Assembly: GCF_001514065.1 (NCBI RefSeq)
Contig: NZ_KQ948427.1
Location: 484,474-548,473, forward strand
Length of the DNA: 64,000 nucleotides
Source of the DNA: Streptomyces antibioticus
Lineage (GTDB): Bacteria > Actinomycetota > Actinomycetes > Streptomycetales > Streptomycetaceae
Direction of reading: 5' to 3'
Every line of letters starts with the position of its first letter. Within the stretch, counting starts at the first letter, position 1. Shown here in pieces: positions 7,865-16,638 of this stretch. Made by a program: the position numbers and the translations under genes. Below the pieces are notes generated by a model. The model had not been told where the DNA came from, made no database searches, and worked only from the letters and a program-made list of their open reading frames with translations.

Positions 7865-8792
7865 GGCCGTACCTCTCTTCCGCCTTCCAGAAGTAGACGA
7901 ACCCGAACGCGCCGGCGAGCACCGCCCAGCCGAGGGCGAAGAGCCACACGTGCGGGGGCAGGTACTCGGAGCCGTAGCCGTCGATCAGGGCGAAGCGGAC
8001 CAGGTCCATGTAGATCGCGGCCGGGTTCCACTGCAGCACCTCGGTGACCCAGCCCGGAACGTCCTTGTCGGCGAGCATGGCCGGGATGCTGAACATGACG
8101 CCCGACGCGTACATCCACGTACGCAGCACGAACGGCATCAGCTGGGCGAGGTCGGGGGTCTTGCTGCCCATGCGGGCGAAGATCAGGGCGAGGCCGGTGT
8201 TGAACACGAACTGCAGGACCAGGGCCGGGACGACCAGCAGCCAGGACAGGCCCGGGTAGCTGCCGAACGCCACCATGATCATGACCAGCACGATCAGCGC
8301 GTAGAGCAGCTGCTGGAGCTGCTGGAGGGCGAACGAGATCGGCAGGGACGCCCGCGGGAAGTGCAGGGCCCGCACCAGGCCCAGGTTGCCGGAGATCGCG
8401 CGCACGCCCGCGAGGACCGAGCTCTGGGTGAAGGTGAAGACGAACACCCCGGTCACCAGGAACGGCACATAGATGTCGTGCGGGATGCCCTTCCGGGCGC
8501 CCAGCAGCAGACCGAAGATGAAGAAGTAGACCAGTGCGTTCAGCAGCGGGGTGGCCACCTGCCACAGCTGGCCGAGCTTGGCCTGGCTGTACTGGGCGGT
8601 CAGCTTCGCCCGCGAGAACGCGAGGATGAAGTGGCGCCGGTCCCAGAGCTGGCGGACGTAGTCGGCGAGCGAGGGGCGGGCACCGCTCACGGACAGCCCG
8701 TACTTGGCGGCGAGCTCGGCCGCCGTGAGGCCCTCGTCGGGCGACGGAGGCGCGGTCACCGCGACTCCGCCGTCATGCGTTGTCTCACTCAC
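7857..8792 (-). CDS. ABC-2 type exporter permease (TagG-like)
   Basis: A 311-residue membrane protein with six predicted hydrophobic segments. The first begins after LGQLWQVATPLLNALVYFF and the last is VWLFALGWAVLAGAFGFVYF. A cytoplasmic N-terminus of about 60 residues precedes the membrane part. It belongs to the ABC-2 family that partners TagH/RfbE-type ATPases. The GTG start has only a weak ribosome site. A 96-bp gap with a hairpin separates it from the glycosyltransferase gene upstream, yet it is probably still in the same transcript. Confidence 0.9.
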   Translation of the reverse strand: MSETTHDGGVAVTAPPSPDEGLTAAELAAKYGLSVSGARPSLADYVRQLWDRRHFILAFSRAKLTAQYSQAKLGQLWQVATPLLNALVYFFIFGLLLGARKGIPHDIYVPFLVTGVFVFTFTQSSVLAGVRAISGNLGLVRALHFPRASLPISFALQQLQQLLYALIVLVMIMVAFGSYPGLSWLLVVPALVLQFVFNTGLALIFARMGSKTPDLAQLMPFVLRTWMYASGVMFSIPAMLADKDVPGWVTEVLQWNPAAIYMDLVRFALIDGYGSEYLPPHVWLFALGWAVLAGAFGFVYFWKAEERYGRG

Positions 8793-8849
8793 TGGTGGAA
8801 ACTTTCGTCTTCGAGATGCGCAGCCTGTGCGGGCTTGGGCATGAGCCAG

Positions 8850-8869
8850 GGCCGGGTGCCGACCCGGCC
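8850..8869 (-). terminator. perfect 8-bp hairpin between glycosyltransferase and permease genes
   Basis: GGCCGGGT-GCCG-ACCCGGCC is a perfect inverted repeat in the only sizeable gap inside the exporter operon. It could attenuate transcription into the transporter genes or stabilise a processed mRNA. No T-run follows. Confidence 0.4.
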
Positions 8870-8888
8870 GCTCTCTGGTTCGAGCTTG

Positions 8889-9785
8889 TCAGATGACCGG
8901 GGGCCGGCCCAGTCGGGTCAGCCGCCACACGGTACGCCACTTCATGGGCTTGCGTGGGCCGCACGCAGTCGTCCAGCCTTCCCGGAATCCGCCGAACCAT
9001 GCCTTGAGCGCGGGCCGCGAGGGGCGGCGCAGCAGGGTGAGCAGCATCCAGACCCCGAGGTAGACGGGGACCAGGAGGGCGGGGAGGTTGCGGCGGGCGA
9101 GCCAGACGCGGTTGCGGGCGACCATGCGGTGGTAGACCGCGTGCCGCGAGGGCGCGGTCGTCGGGTGGTACAGCACCATGTCGGACCGGTAGTCGATCAT
9201 CCAGCCCGCGTCGAGGGCCCGCCATGCCAGGTCGGTTTCCTCGTGCGCGTAGAAGAATTCGTCCGGGAGGCCGCCGACTTCGGCGAAGACCTGGGTGCGG
9301 ACGGCGTTGGCGCCGCCGAGGAAGGTGGTCACGCGCGAGGAGCGCATCGGGTCCGCGGCGCGCAGTCGCGGGACGTGGCGGCGCTGGGTGACGCCGGTGT
9401 CCGGGTCGGCGATGCGGAAGCTGATGATGCCGAGCTTCGGATCCTCGGCGAACGCGGTGCGGCACAGCTCGGCGGTGTCGTGGTTCGCCAGAAGGCCGTC
9501 GTCGTCGAGGAAGAGCAATATGTCGACATCACGGCCGCTGGGGCCGAAGGCCTCGATGCCGACGTTGCGGCCGCCGGGGATGCCGAGGTTCTCGGGCAGC
9601 TCGATGGTGCGGACGCCCGCGGGGACGTCCGGGACGGGTGAGCCGTTGCCGACGACGACCACCTCGACGCGGTCACCGTCCTGCTTGGCGACCGAGTCGA
9701 GCAGGGCGCGGAGTTCCTCGGGCCGGTTGCCCATCGTGATGATGACGGCGCCCACCTTCAGGGGCGCGCTGGCGGGGGCGCTCAC
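8889..9785 (-). CDS. family 2 glycosyltransferase
   Basis: A 298-residue GT-A fold protein. After VGAVIITMGNRPEELRALLDS come VVVGNGSP, the GGRNVGIEAFG loop and the metal/nucleotide site LLFLDDDG. HEETDLAWRALDAGW is the ED-type catalytic region. A hydrophobic stretch near residue 240 (LLVPVYLGVWMLLTLL) suggests membrane association. It resembles rhamnosyl- and other sugar transferases acting on lipid carriers; the sugar cannot be told. The GTG overlaps the stop of the CDP-alcohol transferase as GTGA. The frame stays open upstream, but that part belongs to the other gene. Confidence 0.88.
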   Translation of the reverse strand: MSAPASAPLKVGAVIITMGNRPEELRALLDSVAKQDGDRVEVVVVGNGSPVPDVPAGVRTIELPENLGIPGGRNVGIEAFGPSGRDVDILLFLDDDGLLANHDTAELCRTAFAEDPKLGIISFRIADPDTGVTQRRHVPRLRAADPMRSSRVTTFLGGANAVRTQVFAEVGGLPDEFFYAHEETDLAWRALDAGWMIDYRSDMVLYHPTTAPSRHAVYHRMVARNRVWLARRNLPALLVPVYLGVWMLLTLLRRPSRPALKAWFGGFREGWTTACGPRKPMKWRTVWRLTRLGRPPVI

Positions 9786-10561
9786 TTCAGCCTGCTCGAC
9801 GCGAGGATCGACACCAGGTGCAGCAGGGTCTGGAGCAGCGCGATGCCGGCCAGGACCGCGACCCCGAGACGGGACCAGAACAGGTCGCCGCGCATCTGGT
9901 CGGCGACCGCCAGGACCAGGATCAGCAGGGACGCCTCGATGCCGAGGATGAGGCGGTGGAACTTCAGCAGGGACGCGGCCTTGCGGGCCAGCGCCATGCC
10001 GGAGGAGCGCATCTCGGCCGCCGACTCCTGCACGGGCGGCTTGCCGGTCTGGTGCCGGGCGACGCCGACGAGGTCGGTCTCCGCCTTGATCAGGATGGCG
10101 CCGAGCGCGGCGAGCGTGCCGAGGAACGCCCACAGCCAGTCGATACGGCCGCTGCCGAACAGGTCGGCCGAGCGCAGCCCGAAGCCGACGAGGACGGCGG
10201 CGTCGGTCAGATAGGCGCCGACCCGGTCGAGGTAGACGCCGTTGAGCGAGTACTGCTTCTTCCAGCGGGCGATCTCGCCGTCGACGCAGTCCAGCAGCAG
10301 ATACATCTGCACGCAGACCACACCGAGGACGGCCCCCGGAATCCCCGGCACGATCAGTGCCGGGGCCGCGAGGACGCCGAAGACGGTCATCAGGTACGTG
10401 AGCTGGTTGGGCGTGACCCTGGTGTTCACCAGGTAGCGGTCCACCCGCAGGGACACCTCGCGCATGTAGAGGCGCCCCATCCAGTGCTCACCGCTGCGCC
10501 GGTCCTTCACCCCTGCGGGGTGCACGACCGGACGGAGTTCAGCTACCGATGGTCTTGACAT
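9782..10561 (-). CDS. CDP-alcohol phosphotransferase family membrane protein (divergent motif)
   Basis: A 259-residue integral membrane protein. The family motif DCVDGEIARW...G...D is present, but the final Asp of D-x2-DG-x2-AR-x8-G-x3-D-x3-D is Ala (sequence LDRVGAYLTD). The family moves a phosphoalcohol from a CDP-alcohol onto an acceptor. The ATG (MSRPSVAELRP) overlaps the 3' end of the dehydrogenase gene by 23 bp. The stop overlaps the glycosyltransferase start. With the second, canonical copy at 12337-14130, this operon has two such enzymes, so they probably act on different substrates. The acceptor is unknown. Confidence 0.85.
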   Translation of the reverse strand: MSRPSVAELRPVVHPAGVKDRRSGEHWMGRLYMREVSLRVDRYLVNTRVTPNQLTYLMTVFGVLAAPALIVPGIPGAVLGVVCVQMYLLLDCVDGEIARWKKQYSLNGVYLDRVGAYLTDAAVLVGFGLRSADLFGSGRIDWLWAFLGTLAALGAILIKAETDLVGVARHQTGKPPVQESAAEMRSSGMALARKAASLLKFHRLILGIEASLLILVLAVADQMRGDLFWSRLGVAVLAGIALLQTLLHLVSILASSRLK

Positions 10562-11600
10562 AGTCGACGTAGAGATCCTTGATCTGGTCGGTCTTGAGGT
10601 CGAGGTGTTCGAGGATCGTGTACCGGCCGGGCCGGGTCTCGGGGGCGAACTCCACGGCGCGGACGAACTCGTCCACGCTGAAGCCGATCTCCTCCGGGAG
10701 CACCGGCAGGCCGTGCCGGCGCAGTACCGAGGCCATGTACGCCGACTCCTCGTGCGCGCCTCGCAGGAACATCGCGAAGGTGGCGCCGAGGCCGCACTGC
10801 TCGCCATGGGCGGCGGCCCGCTTGGGGAAGAGCAGGTCGAAGGCGTGGTTGATCTCGTGGCAGGCGCCGGAGGACGGGCGGGAGTCGCCCGAGACCGACA
10901 TCGCGATGCCGCTGAGCACGAGCGCCTCGGCGAGCACCTGGAGGAAGTCGGTGTCCCCTATGCCGCCGGGGTGCCTGAGCACGGCCTCGCCTGCCTGGCG
11001 GGCGATCGAGGCGGCGAGGCCGTCGATCTTCTCGCCCTTGACCCGGTTGGCCAGCTCCCAGTCCGCGATCGCGGAGATGTTGGAGACGGCGTCGCCGATC
11101 CCGGCGCGCACGAAGCGGGCCGGAGCCTCGTGGATGACGTCGAGGTCGATGACGACCGCGATCGGGTTCGGCACACCGTAGGAGCCGCGGCCCGCATCGT
11201 TGTCGAGGGTCGCGACCGGCGAGCACAGGCCGTCGTGCGCGAGGTTCGTCGGCACGGCGACCAGCGGCAGGCCGACCCGCGCCGCGGCGAACTTGGCGCA
11301 GTCGATGATCTTGCCGCCGCCGAGGCCCACGACCGCGTCGTAGTGGCCGGCCTTTATGTCACTGGCCAGCCGGACGGCGTCGTCGAGGGTGCCGCCGCCG
11401 ACCTCGTACCAGGTGGCGCCGGGCAGTGAGGGCTCCAGCCGCTTGCGCAGCCGGGCGCCGGAACCGCCGCTGACGGCGACGGCGAGCCTGCCGGAGTGCG
11501 AGATGCGCTCGTCGGCGAGGACGCCGACCAGGTCGTCGAGGGCACCCGGGCGGATGTCGACGACGACCGGCGCGGGGATGAGCCGGGTCAGTAGAGGCAC
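10539..11600 (-). CDS. glycerol-1-phosphate dehydrogenase-like (iron-containing ADH family) protein
   Basis: A 353-residue protein. The NAD-site motif GLGGGKIIDCAK is near residue 93. VPTNLAHDGLCSPVATL (about 117-132) closely resembles the PT..SHDG..SP.AS segment of archaeal and AraM-type sn-glycerol-1-phosphate dehydrogenases. Candidate metal ligands are D170, H248 (SGACHEINH) and H265 (AAHGE). These enzymes reduce dihydroxyacetone phosphate. The GTG at 11600 follows GGGAG and overlaps the nucleotidyltransferase stop by 13 bp. A related cyclitol-forming or other ADH-fold activity remains possible. Confidence 0.75.
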   Translation of the reverse strand: MPLLTRLIPAPVVVDIRPGALDDLVGVLADERISHSGRLAVAVSGGSGARLRKRLEPSLPGATWYEVGGGTLDDAVRLASDIKAGHYDAVVGLGGGKIIDCAKFAAARVGLPLVAVPTNLAHDGLCSPVATLDNDAGRGSYGVPNPIAVVIDLDVIHEAPARFVRAGIGDAVSNISAIADWELANRVKGEKIDGLAASIARQAGEAVLRHPGGIGDTDFLQVLAEALVLSGIAMSVSGDSRPSSGACHEINHAFDLLFPKRAAAHGEQCGLGATFAMFLRGAHEESAYMASVLRRHGLPVLPEEIGFSVDEFVRAVEFAPETRPGRYTILEHLDLKTDQIKDLYVDYVKTIGS

Positions 11601-12340
11601 GCGATCTCCCGTCCGCGGGCGAGATCGTCGTGGTTGTCGATCTCCACCCACTGAACGTCACCGATCGGCGCGACGTCGATCCGGAAGCCACGGTTCACCA
11701 GTTCCTGGTACCCGTGCTCGTAGAACTGCTGCGGGTCGGTCTCCCAGACCGTCTTCAGCGCGTCGGCCAGCTCGGGGGCGGCGTCGCCCTCGATCAGCGT
11801 GACACCGATGTACTCGCCGGTGGCCTCGGCGGGGTCCATCAGCTTGGTGATCTTCTGGACGCCCTTGGCGGGGTCCACGACGACCTTCATCTCCTCGTCC
11901 GCAAGGGACTTCACGGCGTCGAGGGCGAGGATGATCTTCTTGTCCTCGCCACGGGCGGCGAGCAGCGTCTTCTCGACCGAGACCGGGTGCACGGTGTCGC
12001 CGTTGGCGAGGATCACGCCGTCCTTGAGGGCGTCACGGCCGCACCACAGGGAGTAGGCGTTGTTCCACTCCTCGGCCTTGTCGTTGTCGATGAGGGTGAG
12101 CTTGAGGCCGTACTTGGCCTCCAGCGCCTCCTTGCGCGCGTACACGGCTTCCTTGCGGTAGCCGACGATGATCGCGACCTCGGTCAGCCCGATCTCCGCG
12201 AAGTTGCCGAGAGTGAGGTCGAGAACCGTGGGTTCGCCCTCTATGCCCGCGGGGCCCACCGGCACCAGAGCCTTGGGAAGGCTGTCGGTGTAGGGGCGCA
12301 GACGCCGTCCGGCGCCGGCCGCCAGCACGAGGCCGATCAT
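11588..12340 (-). CDS. sugar/alcohol-phosphate nucleotidyltransferase
   Basis: A 250-residue GT-A-like nucleotidyltransferase. The start MIGLVLAAGAGRRLRPYTDS followed by LPKALVPVG is the NTP-binding loop, and LANGDTVH is the metal site. It activates a phosphorylated substrate as an NDP or CDP derivative. Between a glycerol-1-phosphate-dehydrogenase-like gene and two CDP-alcohol transferases, a CTP-using enzyme (glycerol- or inositol-phosphate cytidylyltransferase type) is the most economical guess. The nucleotide cannot be read from sequence. The ATG overlaps the upstream stop as ATGA. Confidence 0.85.
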   Translation of the reverse strand: MIGLVLAAGAGRRLRPYTDSLPKALVPVGPAGIEGEPTVLDLTLGNFAEIGLTEVAIIVGYRKEAVYARKEALEAKYGLKLTLIDNDKAEEWNNAYSLWCGRDALKDGVILANGDTVHPVSVEKTLLAARGEDKKIILALDAVKSLADEEMKVVVDPAKGVQKITKLMDPAEATGEYIGVTLIEGDAAPELADALKTVWETDPQQFYEHGYQELVNRGFRIDVAPIGDVQWVEIDNHDDLARGREIACLY

Positions 12341-14130
12341 GCGGGTTCTCCTTCATCGTGTACGGCGGGCGCCCCGGAGGACACCCAGAAGCGGATGCTC
12401 TCGAAGAGCACCACCAGGGCCACGGCCACGGCGAGAGCCGTGAGCGCGACCGTGAACTGCGAGGCGGTGAGCGCGGCGGCCAGGACGGTGACGAGCAGCG
12501 TCCGCCCTTCGTGCCCCCCGATGGCGCGCACCAGCCAGGCCGGGGACGCGCCGGCGTTGCCGCGGATGCGGTACACCGTGTCGTAGTGATGGTAGGCGAC
12601 CGCGGCCACCAGCCCGAAAGCCGCAGGAAGGGCTCCGTTCACGTCCGCTTTGGCCGCGAGGATGAGGACGGTGCCGTACTCGGCGGCGCGGAAGAAGGGC
12701 GGGACGAGCCAGTCGAGGGCGCCCTTGAGGGGGTGGTCGACGGCTTCGGCGGCCAGGATGACGTACAGACCGGCCGCCGCGACGACCTGCCAGCCGGGCC
12801 CGAACACGGCGGCCGTAGCCGCCAGGAGCGCCCCGCCGAAGCCCGCGCTCAGCGGCGCCAGGCTGTGGGCCTTGGTGCGCAGCCCCCGGGTGAGCAGTTC
12901 GGCCAGCGGCCCGCTGTCCGCCAGGTCCGCCAGCGCCTGGGCCGCCCGGTCCGTCCGCTTGGCCTTGCGGGTCAGCGAGCGCAGCACCCGGCCCGCCGTG
13001 GTGTACGTCGCCGCGAAGGCGCAGCCGATGAGCAGCGCGTAGAAGGTGATGCGCGGGGTGGTCAGCGCCGTGAGGACCGCGATCATCGCCCAGCGTTCAC
13101 CGATCGGCAGCACGATCATGCGGCGTATCCACACCGTCCAGCCGACGCTGTCGAGCTTGTCGGACAGAGCCGCCGTAGGACTCGTGTTGGCGGTGGCGTC
13201 GTGGTTGGCCTCGTTGAAGGAGAAGTCGACGACGTGCCGGCAGGTCTGCAGGATCATCGCGCCGAGCGCGAGCGCCCATACGTCGTCGCCGCCGCGGGCC
13301 GCTCCCAGCGCGAGGCCCGCGTAGTAGGCGTACTCCTTGGCTCGGTCGAAGGTGGCGTCCAGCCAGGCGCCGAGCGTGGAGTACTGGAGGGAGTAGCGGG
13401 CGAGCTGGCCGTCGGTGCAGTCGAGGACGAAGGAGGCGATCAGCAGGACGCCCGCCGCGACGAAGCCGCCGCGGGTGCCGGTGGCCGCGCAGGCCGCGGC
13501 GATGAGGGCGGTGATCAGCGAGGCGGTGGTGACCTGGTTCGGGGTCAGGCCCCGGCGGGCGCACCAGCGGGCGATGTAGCGGGAGTACGGGCTGATGCAG
13601 TACGTGGTGAAGAAGCCGTCGCGGGACTTCACGGCCGACTTCAGGCGTACGGCTTCGTCGTCGACGGCGGCGACGGCCTGCCGTGCCTCGTTGCGGGCCT
13701 GCGGGTCGGCCGGGACGACGGCGACGAGGCTGCCGAGCTCGGGGTGGTGGACGCCGGCGTCGTCCGCGTCCAGCGCGGCGACGACGCGGTCGGCGAGGTG
13801 GTCGACGGCGACCGCCGTGCCGCCGCCCGCGCTGTTCTCCCGGGCCATCGCGCGGGTCAGGGCCTGACGGCCGGCCGGTTGGGCGGTGACGGCGCCGGGG
13901 ATCGCGGCGAGCGGGAAGCGCGGGTCGGTGAGGCCGAGGCGCAGGGCGTGCAGGTGGCCGACGAAGCCGGCGTCGACGACGGCGACGCGTTGGTCACCCG
14001 GCACCTGGGCGAGGAGCGTCTCGGTCTCGGCGGCGTCGGCGGCGGTGCGGACGTCGAAGCCGAGGGACCGCAGATCGCCCTCGATCGACGATCCGGGGAC
14101 CGGCTGACCGGTGAGGATGGCGGTCGACAA
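12337..14130 (-). CDS. two-domain CDP-alcohol phosphotransferase
   Basis: A 597-residue protein. Residues 1-160 are soluble (MSTAILTGQPVPGSSIEGDL, RVAVVDAGFVGHLHALRLGL) with no family I can name. The membrane part carries the complete CDP-alcohol motif DCTDGQLARY...LGAWLDATFD, followed by many hydrophobic segments. The architecture recalls inositol-phosphate-transferring enzymes that carry an extra N-terminal domain, but that is inference. The TTG start follows GGGAG at 9-base spacing. It is the first gene of the operon that ends with the ABC exporter. Confidence 0.82.
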   Translation of the reverse strand: MSTAILTGQPVPGSSIEGDLRSLGFDVRTAADAAETETLLAQVPGDQRVAVVDAGFVGHLHALRLGLTDPRFPLAAIPGAVTAQPAGRQALTRAMARENSAGGGTAVAVDHLADRVVAALDADDAGVHHPELGSLVAVVPADPQARNEARQAVAAVDDEAVRLKSAVKSRDGFFTTYCISPYSRYIARWCARRGLTPNQVTTASLITALIAAACAATGTRGGFVAAGVLLIASFVLDCTDGQLARYSLQYSTLGAWLDATFDRAKEYAYYAGLALGAARGGDDVWALALGAMILQTCRHVVDFSFNEANHDATANTSPTAALSDKLDSVGWTVWIRRMIVLPIGERWAMIAVLTALTTPRITFYALLIGCAFAATYTTAGRVLRSLTRKAKRTDRAAQALADLADSGPLAELLTRGLRTKAHSLAPLSAGFGGALLAATAAVFGPGWQVVAAAGLYVILAAEAVDHPLKGALDWLVPPFFRAAEYGTVLILAAKADVNGALPAAFGLVAAVAYHHYDTVYRIRGNAGASPAWLVRAIGGHEGRTLLVTVLAAALTASQFTVALTALAVAVALVVLFESIRFWVSSGAPAVHDEGEPA

Positions 14131-14393
14131 CCGAACTCACTCCCTGGGTGCCGACGTCTGCACGCCGGCGAGTACACGGTGGGGGCGCCCCTTGCCGGTG
14201 ACGGCCGGGCGGCATGTCGGCAGAGGCTATCGGATGCCGGGAAGCCCGCGTTCACCGCCCGTTCACGGGCCGATCGACGGCGGCTCCCCCGGCCTTTGCC
14301 GCGATCATCATGGGCGATCACGGGCCCCGCCCACAAACCGCCTAACGCAGGATCGGGCATCTGGGACATAGCGTCGGCCGTCGGGCCTCGGCA

Positions 14394-14399
14394 TAGGGT
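14394..14399 (+). promoter_or_regulatory. -10 box TAGGGT placed for a leaderless epimerase transcript
   Basis: TAGGGT ends 8 bases before the ATG of the epimerase gene, and no ribosome site is visible between them. A transcript starting 6-7 bases after this box would begin at or next to the ATG. Leaderless mRNAs are common in Streptomyces. No clear -35 is seen. Confidence 0.45.
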
Positions 14400-14407
14400 G
14401 GGCGACC

Positions 14408-15373
14408 ATGACATGGCTGATCACAGGCGGAGCGGGATACATAGGGGCCCATGTGGCGCGGGCCATGACGGAGGCCGGTGAGCGCGTCCTCGCGCTGGAC
14501 GACCTCTCGGCCGGGGTTCCCGCGCGGCTTCCGGCGGACGTGCCGCTGGTACGGGGTTCGTCGCTCGACGCCGGGCTGCTGAAGCGGGTCCTCGCCGAGC
14601 ACGAGGTGACCGGGGTGGTGCACCTGGCCGCGCGCAAGCAGGTCGCCGAGTCGGTGGCGCAGCCGACGCGCTATTACCAGGAGAACGTCGGCGGTCTGGC
14701 GACGCTCCTGGAGGCGGTCGCCGAGGCCGGGGTGGGCCGGTTCGTGTTCTCCTCGTCGGCGGCCGTGTACGGCAATCCGGACGTGGGGCTCATCACGGAG
14801 GACACCCCGTGCGCCCCCGTGAACCCGTACGGCGAGACGAAGCTCACCGGGGAGTGGCTGGTGCGGGCCGCCGGGCAGGCGCACGGGATCTCCACCGTAT
14901 GTCTGCGCTACTTCAACGTGGCGGGGGCCGCGGCGCCCGAGCTGGCCGACACGGGCGTCTTCAACATCGTGCCGATGGTCTTCGACCGGCTCACCCGGGA
15001 CGACGCCCCGCGGATCTTCGGCGACGACTATCCGACGCCGGACGGCACCTGCGTCCGCGACTACATCCATGTCGCCGACCTGGCCGAGGCGCATCTCGCG
15101 GCCGCGCGACGGGTCGGGGACCGCGCCGGTGACCTGACCGTCAACATCGGGCGCGGCGAAGGTGTCTCCGTTCGGGAGCTGGTCACCGTCATCGGCGAGG
15201 TCACCGGCGACCGGCGGGAAGCGGTCGTCGAACCCCGGCGCCCCGGTGACGCGCCGGTCTCGATCGCCGCGGCCGAGCTGGCCGCCCGGGAGCTCGGCTG
15301 GAGTGCCCGGCGCGGGGTGCGCGAGATGATCGAGTCGGCCTGGGCCGGCTGGCAGCTGCATCACGGCAAGTGA
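14408..15373 (+). CDS. galE: NAD-dependent nucleotide-sugar epimerase (GalE family)
   Basis: A 321-residue extended SDR. TGGAGYIGAHVARAM binds NAD, followed by the ALDDLSAG loop. The catalytic region is FSSSAAVYGNP, then NPYGETKLTGEWL with the YxxxK pair. RYFNVAGAAAPE and the VRDYIHVADLAEAH block are typical of UDP-glucose 4-epimerases. It diverges from the glycoconjugate operon and could supply it with a sugar nucleotide. GalE itself is the best guess, but other 4-epimerases look alike. A strong terminator follows. Confidence 0.85.
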   Translation: MTWLITGGAGYIGAHVARAMTEAGERVLALDDLSAGVPARLPADVPLVRGSSLDAGLLKRVLAEHEVTGVVHLAARKQVAESVAQPTRYYQENVGGLATLLEAVAEAGVGRFVFSSSAAVYGNPDVGLITEDTPCAPVNPYGETKLTGEWLVRAAGQAHGISTVCLRYFNVAGAAAPELADTGVFNIVPMVFDRLTRDDAPRIFGDDYPTPDGTCVRDYIHVADLAEAHLAAARRVGDRAGDLTVNIGRGEGVSVRELVTVIGEVTGDRREAVVEPRRPGDAPVSIAAAELAARELGWSARRGVREMIESAWAGWQLHHGK

Positions 15374-15381
15374 ACTGAGGG

Positions 15382-15418
15382 TGCCCTGACCTGCGATTCG
15401 TTTGCGCAGGTCAGGGCA
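15382..15418 (+). terminator. rho-independent-type terminator after the epimerase gene
   Basis: A perfect 14-bp stem, TGCCCTGACCTGCG paired with CGCAGGTCAGGGCA, around a 9-base loop, 8 bp after the epimerase stop. It lacks a T-run, as is common in this genus. Confidence 0.85.
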
Positions 15419-15508
15419 CATGACAACGGTGTTCAGTGCCGCGTTGCCCGATACCCCCCACCCGTAGTTCACTGTGAAGCCAGGCGGAGATCACAGGAGG
15501 CGGCTTCC

Positions 15509-16450
15509 ATGGGGGCAGGGCACGATCACGGGCACGCGCACTCGCATGCGCCGGCCGGCGGTACGGCGACCGCGGCGTACCGCGGCAGGCTGCGGGTGGC
15601 CCTGTCGATCACGCTCACCGTCATGGTGGTCGAGATCGTCGGCGGCATCATGGCGGACTCCCTCGCGCTGGTCGCGGACGCGGCGCACATGGCGACGGAC
15701 GGACTGGGCCTCGGCATGGCGCTGATGGCGATCCACTTCGCGAGTCTGCCGCCCAGCGGGAAGCGCACCTTCGGGTACGCCCGCGCCGAGATCCTCGCAG
15801 CGCTCGCCAACTGTCTGCTGCTGCTCTGCGTCGGCGGGTACGTCCTGTACGAGGCGATCCAGCGGTTCATCACACCCGCCGGCACCGAGGGCGGGCTGAC
15901 CATCGTGTTCGGCGCGATCGGTCTGGTCGCGAACATGATCTCGCTGTCCCTGCTGATGCGCGGCCAGCAGGACAGCCTGAACGTCCGGGGCGCGTTCCTC
16001 GAGGTCGCGGCGGACGCGCTCGGCTCGCTGGCGGTGATCATCTCGGCGGTGGTGATCCTGACCACGGGCTGGCAGGCCGCCGACCCGATCGCCTCCCTCG
16101 TCATCGGCCTGATGATCGTGCCCCGCACCTGGAAGCTGCTGCGCGAGACCCTCGACGTGCTCCTGGAGGCGGCCCCCAAGGACGTCGACATGGACGAGGT
16201 GCGGGCGCACGTCCTGGCCCTGGACGGCGTCGAGGACATCCACGACCTGCACGCCTGGACCATCACCTCCGGGATGCCGGTGCTCTCCGCGCACGTGGTG
16301 GTGCGCTCCGACGTCCTGAACGCGATCGGCCACGAGAAGATGCTCCACGAGCTCCAGGGCTGTCTCGGCGACCACTTCGACGTGGAGCACTGCACCTTCC
16401 AGCTGGAGCCCGGCGGGCACGCGGAGCACGAGGCCCGGCTGTGCCACTGA
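15509..16450 (+). CDS. cation diffusion facilitator (zinc/divalent metal efflux)
   Basis: A 313-residue membrane protein of the CDF family, which exports Zn2+ or similar ions by proton antiport. The N-terminus is His-rich (HDHGHAHSHAPAGG). The metal site of helix 2 is ALVADAAHMATDGLGL, and the helix 5 equivalent is FLEVAADALGSLAVI. The C-terminal cytoplasmic domain (about 215-313) carries further His residues and ends in HAEHEARLCH. An AGGAGGC precedes the ATG. A monocistronic unit is likely. Confidence 0.93.
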   Translation: MGAGHDHGHAHSHAPAGGTATAAYRGRLRVALSITLTVMVVEIVGGIMADSLALVADAAHMATDGLGLGMALMAIHFASLPPSGKRTFGYARAEILAALANCLLLLCVGGYVLYEAIQRFITPAGTEGGLTIVFGAIGLVANMISLSLLMRGQQDSLNVRGAFLEVAADALGSLAVIISAVVILTTGWQAADPIASLVIGLMIVPRTWKLLRETLDVLLEAAPKDVDMDEVRAHVLALDGVEDIHDLHAWTITSGMPVLSAHVVVRSDVLNAIGHEKMLHELQGCLGDHFDVEHCTFQLEPGGHAEHEARLCH

Positions 16451-16638
16451 ACGTCCGGTAAGTCCGCCTACATCCCGTGGTGGACGGAATGCAGCGATCC
16501 GGTGCACGGTTGCGTCCTTGACCTCACAGCGCCGCTGCGGACGGTTCCCCGTCCGCCGCGCCGGGCACGATCAACGGCCGGGAGTGTCGTATCCGTACGG
16601 CACACTTGGGGCGCGTAGGACCGATGCGAAGGATGGGT

